This document shows positions 1 to 14,805 of a DNA stretch of 64,000 nt, in pieces; within the stretch, counting starts at the first letter, position 1; the number at the start of each line of letters is the position of its first letter. Source of the stretch: Botryotinia globosa (Eukaryota > Ascomycota > Leotiomycetes > Helotiales > Sclerotiniaceae); the NCBI GenBank assembly GCA_014898425.1, contig RCSZ01000002.1, forward strand, positions 992,001 to 1,056,000. Reading direction: 5' to 3'. Under the pieces are notes generated by a model. That model saw only the letters and a program-made list of their open reading frames with translations. It did no database searches and was not told the origin of the DNA. The position numbers and the translations under genes were made by a program.

Positions 1-34
1 TAAAAGTAAAAAAGGCAAGAAAGAGTAAGAGTGG

Positions 35-64
35 CTGATGCTGATGCTGATGCTGATGCTGATA
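35..64. repeat. GATGCT hexanucleotide repeat
   Basis: About four and a half copies of GATGCT, followed by degenerate GACTGATT-type repeats to about position 120. Simple sequence, no coding frame supported. Confidence 0.8.
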
Positions 65-823
65 CTGAGTGACTCCAGCGACTGATGATTGATTGACTGA
101 TTGACTGATTGATGGATGGATGGGTTGACTGATTGATACCGATTTGATACGATCCTTGCTTGAGAGGATACCCAACACCCAAGTTCCAAGTTCTAACCTA
201 GGACAGGACAGGACAAGACAAGACAGGTAGGTACGGAGCAATGATGAAAGTGCCTCGGAATGATCAGAGCAATCAAGGATCATCAATTAATAAAATTGAA
301 TCGAGAAGAATTGTTTTGATTCTCTCTTTCCTTGTAATAATAATAATAATAATAATTCAATTCAACCCAATCGAAAATTAAAAATTAAAGTTGAATTGAG
401 TTGAATTAAATTGAATTAAATCGAATTAAATTCAATTGGACGAATCAAATCAATCAAATCAATCAAATCAATTCTTCACCCGCAAAATTCGATAAAAGCG
501 GGAAAGTGGCAAAATCTTTCTTACCGATTTCCGAGTATGCGATATCCTTGCAAGGTACCTACGTAGGTCGGAGGGACAGTGCTAGGAAGGTAGTAGACTG
601 TAGAGTAGGTACCTAGGTATTGATTGTATTGTATTGCTTGGTGACCCACTTTTCGCTTGGAGATGTGATTCGATTCGAGTAAAGTCTTGGGTGTCAATCT
701 ATGGAATTAATGCGTGCCTGTGGTTCTGGGAATTCGGCTTCTTCTGCTCTTCTGCTTCGAGGTCTGTTTCTGTATCTTGAGTCTGTGCTTTTTAAAGTTT
801 CGCGTTATTGTAGTGGTGTCGTG

Positions 824-896
824 GTATCTTAGGATCTTAGTATCTTAGGATCTTAGGATCTCAGTATCTTAGTATCTTAGTATCTTAGTATCTTAG
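824..896. repeat. TATCTTAG / GATCTTAG tandem repeat
   Basis: Eight-base units TATCTTAG and GATCTTAG alternate for about nine copies, with one unit changed to GATCTCAG. It is a degenerate short tandem array in non-coding sequence. Confidence 0.8.
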
Positions 897-3800
897 TGTC
901 GTGGGAATGGTCGCTCGTACTCGGGGTGTATCTAGAACTCAGATAGTCTGCAGGTTGAGAAGCTATACTCTTATCCCCTCTTGACTCAACTAGGGAATAA
1001 ATTCGTTAGATCCGATGCAATTTAGGTCCCAAGAGCTTGCGCTATCAGAATTGTTCACTTGCAGATGGTATTGTGAACAATTGGCAATGGGAAAGAAAAT
1101 GATTTCTCGGTATGCTTGGTTTGGGATAGTGGCTGTGGGGTTCTTCGGAAAACTTTCTTTCTCTCTTCTTTCGCTTCAGTCAGTTCAAAGAAAGAAAGAA
1201 GAGAAAAGAAAGAATAAAGGTATCATTGACCGAGTGCTCTGAATGGCTTGTTCGAGATTCCACATATGATGAATGAGTAAGCAACGATGATGATTCCTTG
1301 GCTTATTAGTGTCCAAGATGTTGTGTTGCGTTGGGGTTGGGGAGACGACGGAAGAGTGAGGAGCTAGACCAGTTGGCGCGTGGCCGGAGTAGATATGGGT
1401 GACTTATACCTGTATTTGCTAGTTGAAGTTGACACCAAAACTTTATCGGCTGAAGAAAACGATCGTTCTTTAGAATTGACCGTAAGCCCTAGGTAGTAGG
1501 ACTGTAGGATACGCCGTTGAGTTTGAGTTTGGGTGTGATAGTCTGGCAGTGGGAGTCCGGCAAGAATGGTATTATGGTAGTAATAATCGTTGCACGCCCG
1601 TTTCGCAATGGATGGCCAACCTGGTAAACTTGGAAATCGCTGGGACTGAATCGTGTATGCGCTATGCCTGTCTGAGAAAGCCTCCGTCAGCTGATAATCG
1701 CGAGCATACAGTTGAAATGCGTCAAAATTACCTTTGGTCTCAAGTCTAAGAAGTCTTGGGCCCAAGAGCGTTGTAGATCTCTTTGCAATCCTTCTTCTCA
1801 CTGCCAAAAACTCCGGGCGAAAGTGTCTATGTGACAATGACACGATGTGAAGATGTCTCGTCAGTGGTCACGGCAATTAATGTTTAATTCCTATGATTGA
1901 GAGTTTGAGAGTTGCTGCTAAACCTTAATTTCGATGACTTCTACTGAGCGAGAATCTGGGTCTGTTCACAAACCCACTTCTCTTCACAATATTATCCTGG
2001 TCACAGTGGAGTAGGGGCGCGTTTCAATCTTTCGATATGATGATGCAGAGGAAAGTCCAGAACACTTTTTGCCGTTTGGCTGAGAGGGGAAAGTCGATGT
2101 CGTAGTAGTATTACAAATCCTTATGACGACGGTTTGAATTGAATTCGGAATCTCACGGATGTCTGCGGAGGGAATACGAACTGCCGTCACGTCTCGATGT
2201 CTGGAGGAAGAATCTGAGAGTCTGCTCGTCTGCTTGACAATACAGACAGTCCTTTTTTGTTTTTTTCTTCTTCTTTGGAATTCACCAAAGGCACGAAGAT
2301 GTACTTAAAAAAGTGCCCGCCCTTAGGTTGAATAAACGGATATGATTAATCTTCTTCGACTTGATGCCCCTATTATCACTATATTGGCGTGTCGTGTAAT
2401 GGTTCTGTTCGTCCGATCTTGTCACCAAAGTGGTGGTGGATACAGGACAAGTAATGCCAGGAGACTTGTACTGTAGCTCTTCCAAATGGAGAATCGTTTC
2501 TGTTGATACTGGCGTTTGTAGTGTACGGGTTTGGGCCGTGATTGGTATGGTATGTATCGAGGGAAGTTATAGCGTATGCCCGTCCACAAATACCCAGAAG
2601 GATCTTGGTGTGGGTGGTTAGTTGGATGATCTGAAGAAATTCGTACGATTATGCTTATTTGGTCCAGTTGATATCCCCTAAATGTCTGGGCTAGCAAATG
2701 GCAGAAACTACCCACGACGCGTCGTGCCCTCTTTTGTGTTAATAAACAATTCTCGGAAGTGAGTCGAGGGATAGAAGTACGATGGATGTTTCGCGTCGTC
2801 GTAGATGTCTAATTTGTATCTTTGTAAATAAAGGATTGAAATTGCGTCTATTCACAATGCTTTGGTAGATTTGTTGTAATGTATATTTGTTGCTTGGTGG
2901 CAGAGGGAGGTGAAGACTGGATAAATCCCGTCTGTTGGGTCCGCAAAAATGATTACTGTTGGACAACTTATATCTGTCAGTATGAATCAATTAAAATTGG
3001 GTGAAGCAGATGCGCATAAGGCGCAAATGCACTCTTTACGAAAGAGATCAGAAATCTTCTCCTGACACAGAGATTGGAAGTTTCAAAGCTTCAATCAAAA
3101 AGTCTTTGATATTGATTGATAGCGATGTCATTGTTGATTTTCGCATGGGAATATTGTCTAATGATGGAAGCTAACTTACAGTGACTAGCGCAGAGAGAGA
3201 GAGATGGATGTCAAAGCCTCGGATGAATCCTTTGGCAAGCCCCTGCACCAATGCGAAGCGTTGATGGGGAATGATAAGTAATAAGTCGTCTTTTAATTAA
3301 TCTTTGTACACGTGATATCAATTGACAGTTCGATAGAAAGCTTCGATATAGCTTAAATCGATTTAGGAATAGATGAGTACAATGTTAACAATCTCGAAGA
3401 TTTAGTATGGATGCCGCACTGCGTATGCCGATGGTGTGGCGGTAGTGTTGACGGAGGGAATGGTTGAATAACGCTTGTGTAGGCGACCCAGACGTGCGGG
3501 AAGCGACTATGATTTGGGGTCCTCTGAGAGGGGGGGGGGTTAGTCTAGGCAATAATGCCAGAACTAAGTCCAGTGCTTACTTGGATTAGGCGTTTGTTTC
3601 TACCGAACGACAATCGCGCGCTTCGTTTCATCTATTAGCAAATCTTGCTACCCTAATCCACGTCTAGTAGATGCTTTAGTTAGTTTGATAAATTCGTCTA
3701 TCGTGATAACAGGGCTCAAGCAATACAGTACAGTAGTGCTAGACAATCCATGGATGGAGAGAGTGGAGTGGGGTGGGAGACTACTGACGCGCGTAATGGC

Positions 3801-4700
3801 CCTGGTTTGTGTTCAACAATTTTATTTTTTCTTGACTGTCGGCTGCCCCCGAGTTGTTGTCTCTCGGTATATGCTAATGGTAAAACTAGGAAGAAGGGGG
3901 TCTAGGGAGGTAAATAAGGGTCTGGAGTAAGAGGGAACCCAAAAAGGTCGGGAAAGGGTTAGCTGATGTTTGATCTACTTCGAGTCGGTCAAAAAGATTA
4001 CTCGCACGAATGCTTAGAAGGAAATTGGTGTTCTAGTGAGAATGTTTTGGAAGGCCTGGGCTGAGAGATGCGTGTCAACCCTGAACATGCGTGCTCTTAG
4101 CGTCAGAAAATAGGATGGGGTGTGTGCCAAGGATGAAAATGTAACGAATAGAACGAATTATACAGGTCAATCAGTGTAACCAGCGGTCGGCCAGATTTCA
4201 CGGGAAAGGTGAACTAGGAAGAGACTAGGATCAAAGACTCCTGGACGTCAGTCGGTGTCATGTTCATTTTAACCACTCGCTCAAAGTTCAACCAGGGGGT
4301 CCACGTTTATCGAAGAAAGGATGGGGAATCTTTTGAATGAAAACTCCGTAGCTTTCAAATTGCCAATATTGGCAAGCTAAGCCTTGAGGTGAAGGAAGTA
4401 TTGAATGGGATCATGCGCTATAGGTCTCAAACGAGAGAATGGTAGCCATTTCTAAAATTTGATCATGTACGATTGAGCATGTTGTGACGATGTGATAATG
4501 GGATGATGGCAAGTGAGAGAGTTTACAAAGAATGCCTACATGCAGGTGGTGAGAGTCGCTGATACTGTACATGATCGATTGGAATCATCTAGGAATGGTT
4601 AAAAGAAGGCATAATATATCTGATATATAGTCGCATTTGATATGTGTACTTCTCAGGCTCTCTTGGCACCAGAATGGCCTCACTATCATATCAATCTTCC

Positions 4701-4732
4701 GTTTCTCGTTTCTCGTTTCTCGTTTCTCGTTT
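4701..4732. repeat. TTTCTCG heptamer repeat
   Basis: Four to five copies of a seven-base TTTCTCG unit in non-coding sequence. Confidence 0.75.
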
Positions 4733-6732
4733 GGACAATACAATGAAGGGGGGAAGGGTCGGGGTTGGGGTTTGTGGATGAGTTGTCAACTTGTCATCCA
4801 ACTCCATGATCCATCATAAAAAAAACTTTAAAAGATTGATGTATAATTATCCATAGCTGATTGCGGATTGATGATCATCTGGGTACCGCATACATAGCCT
4901 ACATACTCGTTGGAGGATGTCGCTGCACTGAAACGAAACGAACCGAACCGAAGCTTCCTTTTCTCTCCATCCCCATCCCCATCCCCAATTGGCATGTGAT
5001 ATATGATTGTGTTCGGTTTCGTTTGTCTACGTAACCAACGTGCAGGAGTTGAGTGGTGGCAAGCCTCATAATTTGACAGATATCTATCTACATTTACTCC
5101 TTCTTGCCGCCGCTGGCTATTGTCTAATCTGGCTGCATTCATTACTTTATTGATGATTCGTGCTCGTTTTCTGTCATATCAGATATTTCGGGGATTTATT
5201 GGATTTGTCGGAATAACAGTTTGTCCTCCTTCCCTTGACAAATTAATGAAGACTTTCATTGGTTGACACGGGTGAGTTCACGATGAATCACTTTGCATTT
5301 TGATGCTGATTTGGGATGACGACTTCAGCTTGCCGAGATTGAAGTTATCATCGGATTTAAATGCTGTGAAGAGAAGAGAAATCGATGCGGATTACGATTT
5401 TGCGAACGTTGTGTTGTAACTTGCAAAATAATAATGTCACTCCATATCACTTTTTTCTATTTTACATCTTTCTCAGCTGACCAACAAATAACATACATGG
5501 CACCATGGCACCATGGCACCCAGGGGGGGAATCTGTCCACTTTCAAGCTCTCTGTCCGCACATTCCCCTCTTTCTGATTTTTCATCTCCACTCTTGTCCC
5601 ATAATTCGTCTTCTAAGATGATTCAAAGATGATCAATTCGGACGCGCCCAGCCAAACAATTGAATAAAATGTCCGTGGCTTCCGCCGACAGGATCCAGAT
5701 TCCAGAGACGAAGTGCGCAGCGTGGAGCGTGGAGCGTGGATTATCAAGGATGAATGAGAAATCCTTCGATATCGAAAAGGCAACAAGTGATCGCAAACGA
5801 GAAATATCTTTACCCTTCGGTTCCACTATCTTGTGGTACCTACTCTTACCTATGTAGAGATACTCGCGAGTCGCGACATCCGACCGAAAGAGGAGAAACA
5901 GGATGTGCTGCACATCCCACCCATCATGCATGATCCATCGTCGAATGTATTTCTCGGAAGAGCGGACATTGAATACCACCAGGTCACAATTTCACAAAGT
6001 TACAGATGCAAAGCAACACCTATCTCACATCTGCCGTTACTTTGGCAAGGGTTCGTTAGGATAGAATATGTGATATGCGGTTCTGCGCCTGCAGCTTTCC
6101 TCACTCGGTGAGATGTGTGTGGCTGAAAGGGCGCAGTACGCAAAAGTGGGAGAGTACTTTGTAAAGAGTGGTGCGAAGGGGAATTCCTAGTCATTGCTAA
6201 CTTCCGGGACTGAGTCGAAAAAGGTCATGAAGTTTTGAGCAGAGCATATACTGTACATACATATACATAACATTGAAGTGGTTCTGAAGACATGTCGTCC
6301 AGATTGAACCTTGAGATATTCCAGATCTTAGTTCTCAGATAAGCATTTTATGGTACTGAAATCATAGTGTTGTGCACTTAAGTCGTGGCTTTGTGTTAAC
6401 TAAAATCGTTCACCCGCAGTAGCAGCTCCCGACATAACGGTCATGGGAATCCATTAGCAGGCCTTTGGTTTGGTCATCTACTACGCGCGTCTGTGAGTGG
6501 TGGAAGCGACTTAGTAAGAGATAAAAATGGGATTCTGGCAATTATGGGAAAGCATCATTTCTCAAGGGCGACGCCTATTTTACCCAAAGAACCAGGGGAA
6601 GATGAGACTAGATAGATCGCCATTTAGGGGCGATCTAGTAGCAACTTGTTTTGATATCAGGACAATTAGCATCAAACTTAATAGATGTCAAATTGTTCAT
6701 GAAGTCTCTTGAAGAACAACTACCTTGATCAT

Positions 6733-6796
6733 ACAACAACCACAACCACAACCACAACCACAACAACAACAGCACCAGCACCAGCACCAGCAGCGA
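6733..6796. repeat. CAACCA / CACCAG trinucleotide-type repeat
   Basis: CAACCA units pass into CAA and then CACCAG units. No ORF with supporting context uses this as a coding repeat, so I call it a simple repeat. Confidence 0.75.
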
Positions 6797-7935
6797 CAAT
6801 GAAAGACACTCAACGCCCCCCAAGACTGGGATGAGTTATGAAAATATGATAGATCATATTTCTCCAATTTTCACTGCATATTGGGATAACAGGAGTTGTA
6901 TTCAGTAATCCATCATCCATCCATCATCCATCCATCCCTCTATGAATAAATGATATGTGGCACCATCATCGATCCATGATTAACCTTTCTACTGTTATTT
7001 CAAGCAGGTATGTGCGACACGGCAATCCACTCCCACCCATCTTTTACATTTGATTTCCTGTCCCCTTTGAGATCCTCGTATATGTCGACGAAACAAATTG
7101 ATATGAGCATCACAAGAATCCCTGGGAGGTGGAAGGAAGGCTTGAAGCACGCACATACATACAATCTCCATTTCTCGGACTACGAGCACTGTATGGGGGA
7201 TCACGAAAAGCATCTGACCCAATCATTTAGCCCCCAAATGTTGATTCTTGTTTTTGACGAAGAATGGAGCAAATGGATCCAGAATTTGGAAATGAAAACG
7301 CATGAGTTCAGTGTTCAGTGTTCAGTGTTCAGTCTGCTCAATTCCCACATGGAGGCTGGGGGGGGAGGGGGAGCTCGGTGTCAAGACTCAAGAGTCAAGA
7401 CAAGTCTACGCTTTGTGCCAATACCATACCATACCATGCCATGCCATGCCATGCCTCTCCCAAATTGTCTCAATGCCTGAATTGGTTTGATATTGAATAT
7501 TAAACATTAAACATTAAACATTGACCGGACTTGATTGATCAGTGATCTGACCAAGTCCTCTCCCCCATGTAAGATGCAACAAATTCTTCTTCGGCGAAAA
7601 TGATGATACAGTACGTAAAACGACCGGGAAATCTTCTCCCTATGTTCCATACAAATCCCTATCTCGGTTTGTGTTACATGATTGTAACTTCAATTGCCAA
7701 TCAAAGCATTCCAACATCCAAAAACATCTCCATGGAGGTGAACCTAGGAAGAGAAAGCCATAGCGTTGTCTAGAACTGCTTGCTTGCTTCAAAGTACATA
7801 CATACACTCTTGATGCTCATATATTACTCATCGGACGTGGAGGGGGAAGTGCTTACTTACTTGCTTACTTACTTACATGCATCTCTATCTACTGGAGTCG
7901 CCAATATGGAACTGGAGATAATCCGCCTCGAGCCC

Positions 7936-8030
7936 GTCTGTGAGTCTGTGAGTGTGTGAGTCTGTGAGTCTGTGAGTGTGTGAGTCTGTGAGTCTGTGAG
8001 TGTGTGAGTCTGTAGTCTGTGAGTATGTGA
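7936..8030. repeat. 24-bp minisatellite, four copies
   Basis: A 24-base unit beginning GTCTGTGAGTCTGTGAGTGT is repeated three times without change (7936-7959, 7960-7983, 7984-8007). A fourth copy has one base missing and one changed. Inside each unit is an 8-base sub-period (GTCTGTGA/GTGTGTGA), so it arose by higher-order duplication. The - strand reading frame gives a Thr-His-Ser-Gln-rich peptide, which I treat as a by-product. Confidence 0.85.
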
Positions 8031-11000
8031 CTTTCCTTTCTTCGTATACGCTCGTAATTAAAGTTTAGCCCGTTACTCGATTCATGTTTAGGTGGCAACA
8101 TGAGGAGCAAGGTATACTGCATCACAAGGTTTAGTGTCGATGCTACCTTGTACATCGTCTTGCAATGTGCATACTTCGTACATATGATACATGAGAAAGG
8201 ACTCGAATAGTTTCCCCTGTCATGTCGTAGCTGCCGCTTTCCAGACTCAGTTCCAAGTTCCAAGTTCCAACTTCCAATCCCTCCCTTCACTCCGCTGACT
8301 GCGGGACCATTCATTCACAAAGTGGATTTCTTAATACGGGTACGACAAGGTTTACATTCTCTCATGATGACTAACACAATGGGATGGTTTGAGGATCAAA
8401 TCAAATGAAATCATTCCGTTCCCTTCTTCTTTCGTACATGGTCATCCAAATGTAGACTCTCATCCGAAGATTATATCTACATATATAGGATTCTCCTTTA
8501 GCTACCTAGTCATGCGAGGTCGACACGCTCTCAACAATCATGCAAAATACCGCAATGGGATTAAGCCACCCGTGATGATTCGCCATGATTCCTCGTCGGT
8601 TTAAGCCCCTCAAACTGTTTTTGCAAAGCCTTCCCGAGGTGTTTGTCGACAATACCACACGATACGTCTATATCCGCGTGCAGCCGGCAACACTACCCGC
8701 CATTCCCTCAATATTTGACTCTCACGAGTCACGACTCACAACCAACTCTAGGCAACGGCATTTGTCCATGGAAAGGTTAGATTTTGAAATCGCCAGTCAA
8801 TTTTCTACATATTGAAAATGCAACATAGATTCACACAATTTACCCACCCATGCTGAAGCGGAACTGCGTAACATATTTCGCCCAAATTCACCAGTGTTTT
8901 TAGTCAGGAACTATAAAGCCAACTCCCCTCTAGTCGTCTCCAATCATCACATCACCACCGAAGACTCTAATTCAAGTCGAGTCTAGGTCTTGTATGATCA
9001 AGGCTTTAATCGAATAGTTCCCGTGTCTTCCCCCACTCCATTTCTTTGAGAGTCTTAAACTGGACCCCTCATTCGTTATATTGACCACGCAGTATCAGAC
9101 GCGGCACAGAAGCAAAAGGAGTGTATGCTTTTTGTAAAATCTCCCATCGGTTTCTATCTGTGTGGACGCACCTACTTCCCAATTCTGTTATGGGTCGCTT
9201 CTTCCACTTTATTCTATACGCTCAACGTTCTCTGATTGCCTCAAACTTGATTGTTATCCTAGTTGGATAACCAGCCACCGACATGGGTTACACAAAGATA
9301 ATCTGTGCGAAAAATCCAATATCGCATTACTTCATTCACACCTCATCAAGTGATCAGACGACTCCTGACTATTACCCCATGCTACTACTACATCCATGAA
9401 TTCAATCTATACCTCACGCAAAAGTACGAACGCCGACCGTGCACTGCAAAGAATCTTGGTGCTTTCCTCGCTTTCTTAAAGAGTACCAGACTATTTCGAG
9501 TAAATAGTGGAGTGGTCCTATTCTGCAACTTACGACAAGACTTTCTGTATACATATAATAACATGTAGAGTATTATAGATCTACCGAACGGAGCCATCTC
9601 CGTCCGGTCCTTGGCAGAAGTTCTAGTCCTCGCACTATGAGATCTGCATCATTCCCGCTCGCGGCAATATTAGTCGTAGAGGCCAAAAGAGACGCAGGCT
9701 TGAGCACTACGAAAAGCAGGGTCTGGCAGCCATCACCGGTTCCGAAATGAATGCAGATGGATATTTTGAAAAAAAAAAATGGATATTCTGAAAACCTCCA
9801 TCTTTCGCAAATTGACCCCAATAGAGTCTCTTGTGCAGATACTAACCATCACAACATGCAATCTCATATGTATAGCTACGGGGCAATAGTTTGTCCACAC
9901 GTAGACGTGTTCGATTGATCTTCTTCCCGATGACCTAAGACTGCAAGATGAATCACAAAGCCTTTCGAAAAATCAACGTCATCAGCCTGGATGTACGAAT
10001 TACCTTACGTTTTAGCATCAATTCAAGATCGATGTGCATCTGCTATGCTATTCGGTCTGATCTAAAGGGCAGGTCTGAGCTCCTCTATGAAATCGCTAGT
10101 CGTCACCAACAATCCGCAATTGCCTGTGCATCGAACAACACATAGTTCAGCTCAATACCCTTAAATTATTGAAAGAGATTGAAACACGGGGTATGCACGT
10201 GCCATAAACTTTCACTAATTCGAAGGCTTCGAGGACTAGATTGGAATTCAGGCGCGAAGACCGAAATGACAGTTTCCATTTGCATTGGGTCAAGAGGGCT
10301 AAGAATTAAGCTGTTCAAGGTTTTGAAATTGCATCGAATTTGAATTTTGATATATTGGTTTGAAGCGATTTCGACTTCTTATCACATCAGCTCCTTATGA
10401 CACTTCCTGTCTCATCAGAAACTCTTCACGATGATGCTGAGACAGGGATGGACAGAAGGAAAAGGAAGTGCGAGCGGCCAATTTCTTTCGCAAATGCGTT
10501 GTGTGTGTGAATGTGAAAGATACTGAATATGCAGCACATGTCAGGGATGAACATGTGATCGTCGGCATAAAAGTACGAGTCAGGAATCCTTACATGTTGG
10601 GCATTCCTGCACCCTCGCCACGGATGATTTGCATCCAGATTCCATATGGAACTGCAGAGATCCATACAAGTGGAGCGGGAGCCAATTCTTCTGCTATCTC
10701 CCCCCTGATTCTCGAATCATTATAATATTGGCGAAATACTTTTATTGGAAACGACCTTCTTCCAGTCGAGAGATCAAATGTTGGGCTCGGGCAAATGATT
10801 TTTTGCATCGATGCTTGAGAGGGGTCGAGTCATACATTCATACGTACTCATTGCTCGTTTGATTGTTTGCATTGAAATTTGAACCCTTGCTTGCCGCATT
10901 TCCTACTCTCTGGATGCAGACATAGCTACTTGCTCGCTTGCAGCTTGCTCGGTTACTTATCAGATGACAATAAGAGACAACAAAAAGCAAATATGTCGGC

Positions 11001-14000
11001 TCCACATATGCAAAGTACGAGGTCATTCAGGAGTTAGGAGAATGCCTTTTGCACGAGTGTGCGGTGCGACGTTTCTTGTCGTCGCGAGAATATAATGGGG
11101 TTCATACAAGGACCAAAGGTGAGTCGCGAGTCGCGAGTCAATACCCTTGAGCATTTTGTTGATTTGCTTGACCGCTGTTGTTTCGAGAGATGTTGGAAAA
11201 GAGTAGCTTCGTTGCCGCCGTACCCTTTGGTGTTGATGTTAAGAGAAAGCTTCTCTGTTGAAGTGCATACATAGCAAGTAAGGCATCGTATGGATACACT
11301 ATTGGCCTAGACCACCTCAATTTTCACCCCTGGATGTATCTTCAAATATGCGAGCAAACCTTCAATGTCATCAACCCTTAACGGTGGAGCTGTGCAATCG
11401 TGCTCGCTTTCGTACTTAACATTGTCGGAGCTTTCAGCACACTGGTGGTGTTGATCATGATGACCGTCTACTATAGTATACACATTTAGGCGGGTAATAA
11501 GTCGCATCTAGAGTTTCTCCATTGTGGATGATGTTTGAAAGGGGTTCGTCTACGAGGATATGGGATGGGAGTACGTACCACATCTATTTGCCACCTCTTA
11601 TCTCTCTGTATTGCACATCTCCGGGAGATCGATTCGTATGCATTGATATATTCGCCACATGATAGTGGACGAGAAGGAAGAGAGACCGTGCAAGAAAAGG
11701 GTTTGTCCATATCAGTCTGGCACACTTAAGTATTAGATGGCGGAGCATTAGATACACATTTGCAGTACAGTACACATATCTGTCTTTAGTAGACCTCTAC
11801 TCAATCCAGAAATCTATCAATCCTTCAAAATTCTATCATTCCTCAAAAAAGACCCCCCGAACTGAGACTTGACCTTAGTGAACTGATCTTATGTACGGTA
11901 CCTAGGTATATAGTGACATGTGGTGTGACTGAGATAATGAGGGTTACGTATCTGGCAATGTATCCAGACTACCTCGAGGCTTGTGAGATGTGAGGGGATG
12001 GAGGCACGAGACTCCTGTTTTGAGGATTAGGGCGGTGATGTAGGGTATGCGGTAAGATGAGGTGTGATATAATATGATACAAATAGGAAATTCTATAGAA
12101 TTGGGCCGATGAATCTGCAGTGATAAACACATGTAGAGTGTCGTATGTGAAGCACGGAGAGGAAAGGGGAGGCGGAGGGGGAGTTTACGTATGAAAATAG
12201 ACATGCTGCATCGGATCTCTGATGTTTTGCATCTGCTCTCCTTTGGGAATCTCAATAATCTTTGATATAGGGACGGAGATGCGAAGTTTGATGTGGATCC
12301 TGGGTTGTTGCTCGGGGGAGGAAGGAGGGGGGAAGGGGGAGGGTGGTTGTAATGTACACTTCTTCACCACTCTTCTCAAATGTCAGATGTCCAAAGTATC
12401 TATTTTTTATCCTACATCCGTGCAACGATTTTCCCCTCCTAATCCAGCAAAGGTTTCTGGATCCACTCGATCTCCTTCCATGCGTATCTTCATCCAATTC
12501 AAGACGTCTCTTCATCGTCGCCGCCCTGGTGTCGGATTCGCTATCTCATCATCTTGGGTCTTGGTTGGTACATCCTATATCTAATTTTCGCCTAGTCTTT
12601 GATTTCCTTGTCTGTTTCCTGAATTACCTTTTCTTCCGATATTTTTGACTCTAGCATTCTCCTTTGTCTGCTCGAGAGGGAGGGTGTTGATGTCCCCGTT
12701 CTCCGTTCTCCTAAAGAAAGAAGGGATAAGAAAGAAGTCGGTCGGTTTGAAGTAATGGCGCATATATATTGAACGGTCCGGATTTTTGGAGCTGAGATCT
12801 AAAGCATAATTTTGGAACTTTGTTATCTGGAACTGGATTGGATGTTTGGATCGAGCATGCAGGTGTTTGAGAAGATTAGGTGATTAAAGGGAAATAGATA
12901 ATTGAAAGGAGTTGAATATCTGGATTGAGTTCAATGTATCTTCTCTTTGAAGTACATTCTGGAATATTGAATGTACTGAGCTCGCTGAGAAGGTTTTTCT
13001 TCAAAATCCTCAGTTTCAATCATCCGCTTCGTGAAAACGAGGTGTTATTGCTATTGGCATGCAACGAACACCATTTCCAGTTGAGACTCCAACGTTGGGT
13101 TGTTCCTTGACGAATACAGTTCATGGTGAGCATCTTATTGTTTCAAACTGACAGCCATTCAGTGCGCAGCGAGACACGTTGCTTTAAAAGACTTCAAGTA
13201 TGAGAAACAAAGCACCATCAATACATCTCCATACCGACCTCGTCCTAAGCCACAGCATTCCATCAACTGACCTCTGGATATTGTGTGTTGTGCACTTGTA
13301 GTTTTCCGTTCACCAGATCCAGATTTCTCATATGTCGGCGTGATGGTTCTCTCCTCGGTAGAGAAGACTAGCAGAATCATATCAAAGATATCTTCTCGCC
13401 TTCATTCTAATACCCTTCAAGAGCGTTGCGTAAAGGGGAGCATCTTGTCCAATGATTTGCTCCTTCTCGTTCATCTTCTTTAAACACAATCTTATGGACT
13501 GGGAATATGTAAAACAATCGATGTTCTCACAGAATTGACTCTTCTCTTCTATGCGACTGCTTTTGTTTTCGTGATATTTCGACAATTTGTAAAGCTCGAT
13601 ATATCAAATTCTGTGGTTGGATTTGCTGGGGAAGATGATGAATACAGTCTTCCTGACTCGAGCTCCAAAATCGAGAATCAGCAGACACTAACCCACACCA
13701 GTAATAGCGAATGCTTTGTTGATTCAATCTATCTATAGCTAATGCTTCGCCGTCAATGCTATGCGCCTATGTAAGTCTAATTGAATAAGATTATAGGAAG
13801 AAAGTCATAGAAATTACCTAGTTCCCCCGGATACCCTCTGAATCGCCCGTGACAAAGTCCCGCAGTGTCCAACACTTGTAGCCTGTGATACCTATACTTT
13901 CAATGAAACCAACACTAATTACACCAAATCAACATGCAAGCTATGAATGTTTGAACATTCAACATTTTAAAATATCTGAATCTTCTAGCCAGATCGAGAA

Positions 14001-14794
14001 GGAATTGAACGCTTCTGATTGTCGGATTGCAGCCTGGATTTCTGGTGACCCTGGGTACACTGAGAAGTCGAATGAGTAAAGCCCGTTTGCCCTAAAGCCC
14101 AATAACTAAACCAGATGCACATTATCTCAGAGGCACAAACTAAGTACAATCTCCTGGCCAAGCAAAATTTGAGTTGCGTTGGTTGAGCTCTGATATTGGT
14201 CTATCAGAGCTTGTCTTCGGTGAATACTTAGCGCGTACTTAAACCAAGAAAGGGCTAACAACAGACCAGAACGCATGACCAGGTTTGAGAGTTAAATGTT
14301 CAGAGAAACTTTGGACATCCAAAAAAGAACCACAGGGCTTTAACAGCTAACAGTAGAGAGATGAATCTTTGACCTGCAGACAAGAGAAACACCTGCTTGC
14401 TGTTGAAAGCTTAGTGTGGTTTGCAAACTGCTGTTTATTAAGTAGTTACTAGTATATCGAATAAATCGGATTATAGCATTGGCGCAGCAATACGTTAGCT
14501 CGGATCTACATTGATTCCTGACAATCTTCTACACATGGACATCATGGAAAGACATGAGACACGAGCGGGCAATCGCACATAGTGAATAGATTTTAATGGA
14601 AGAAAGGGCAATGGAAAGATATTGTTTGCTACGGCTTGTCTCTATGGCCCCCAGGTAGCTATTCTTGGGTGCAGTCTCCGGGTTACTAGCCAATACTGAC
14701 GAAAGGTCCATTGTCACAAAAGCCAATTAATCAATACGGCAGCGTTGTCCCTGGGACAAACAAGTTACCATATACAAATTTGGGGCCGTCTACC

Positions 14795-14805
14795 AATTGT
14801 ATATA
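14795..14805 (+). promoter_or_regulatory. TATA-like box with upstream CCAAT
   Basis: TATATAAAT lies directly downstream of ACCAATTG and about 130 bases before the ATG at 14,931. The spacing fits a TATA box with a short 5' UTR, and it is the best sign that the small ORF downstream is transcribed. Confidence 0.45.

Noticed and set aside
1364..1843. 159-codon - strand ORF, longest in the left 14.9 kb
   Set aside because: Random-looking composition, no domain, no splice or promoter context.
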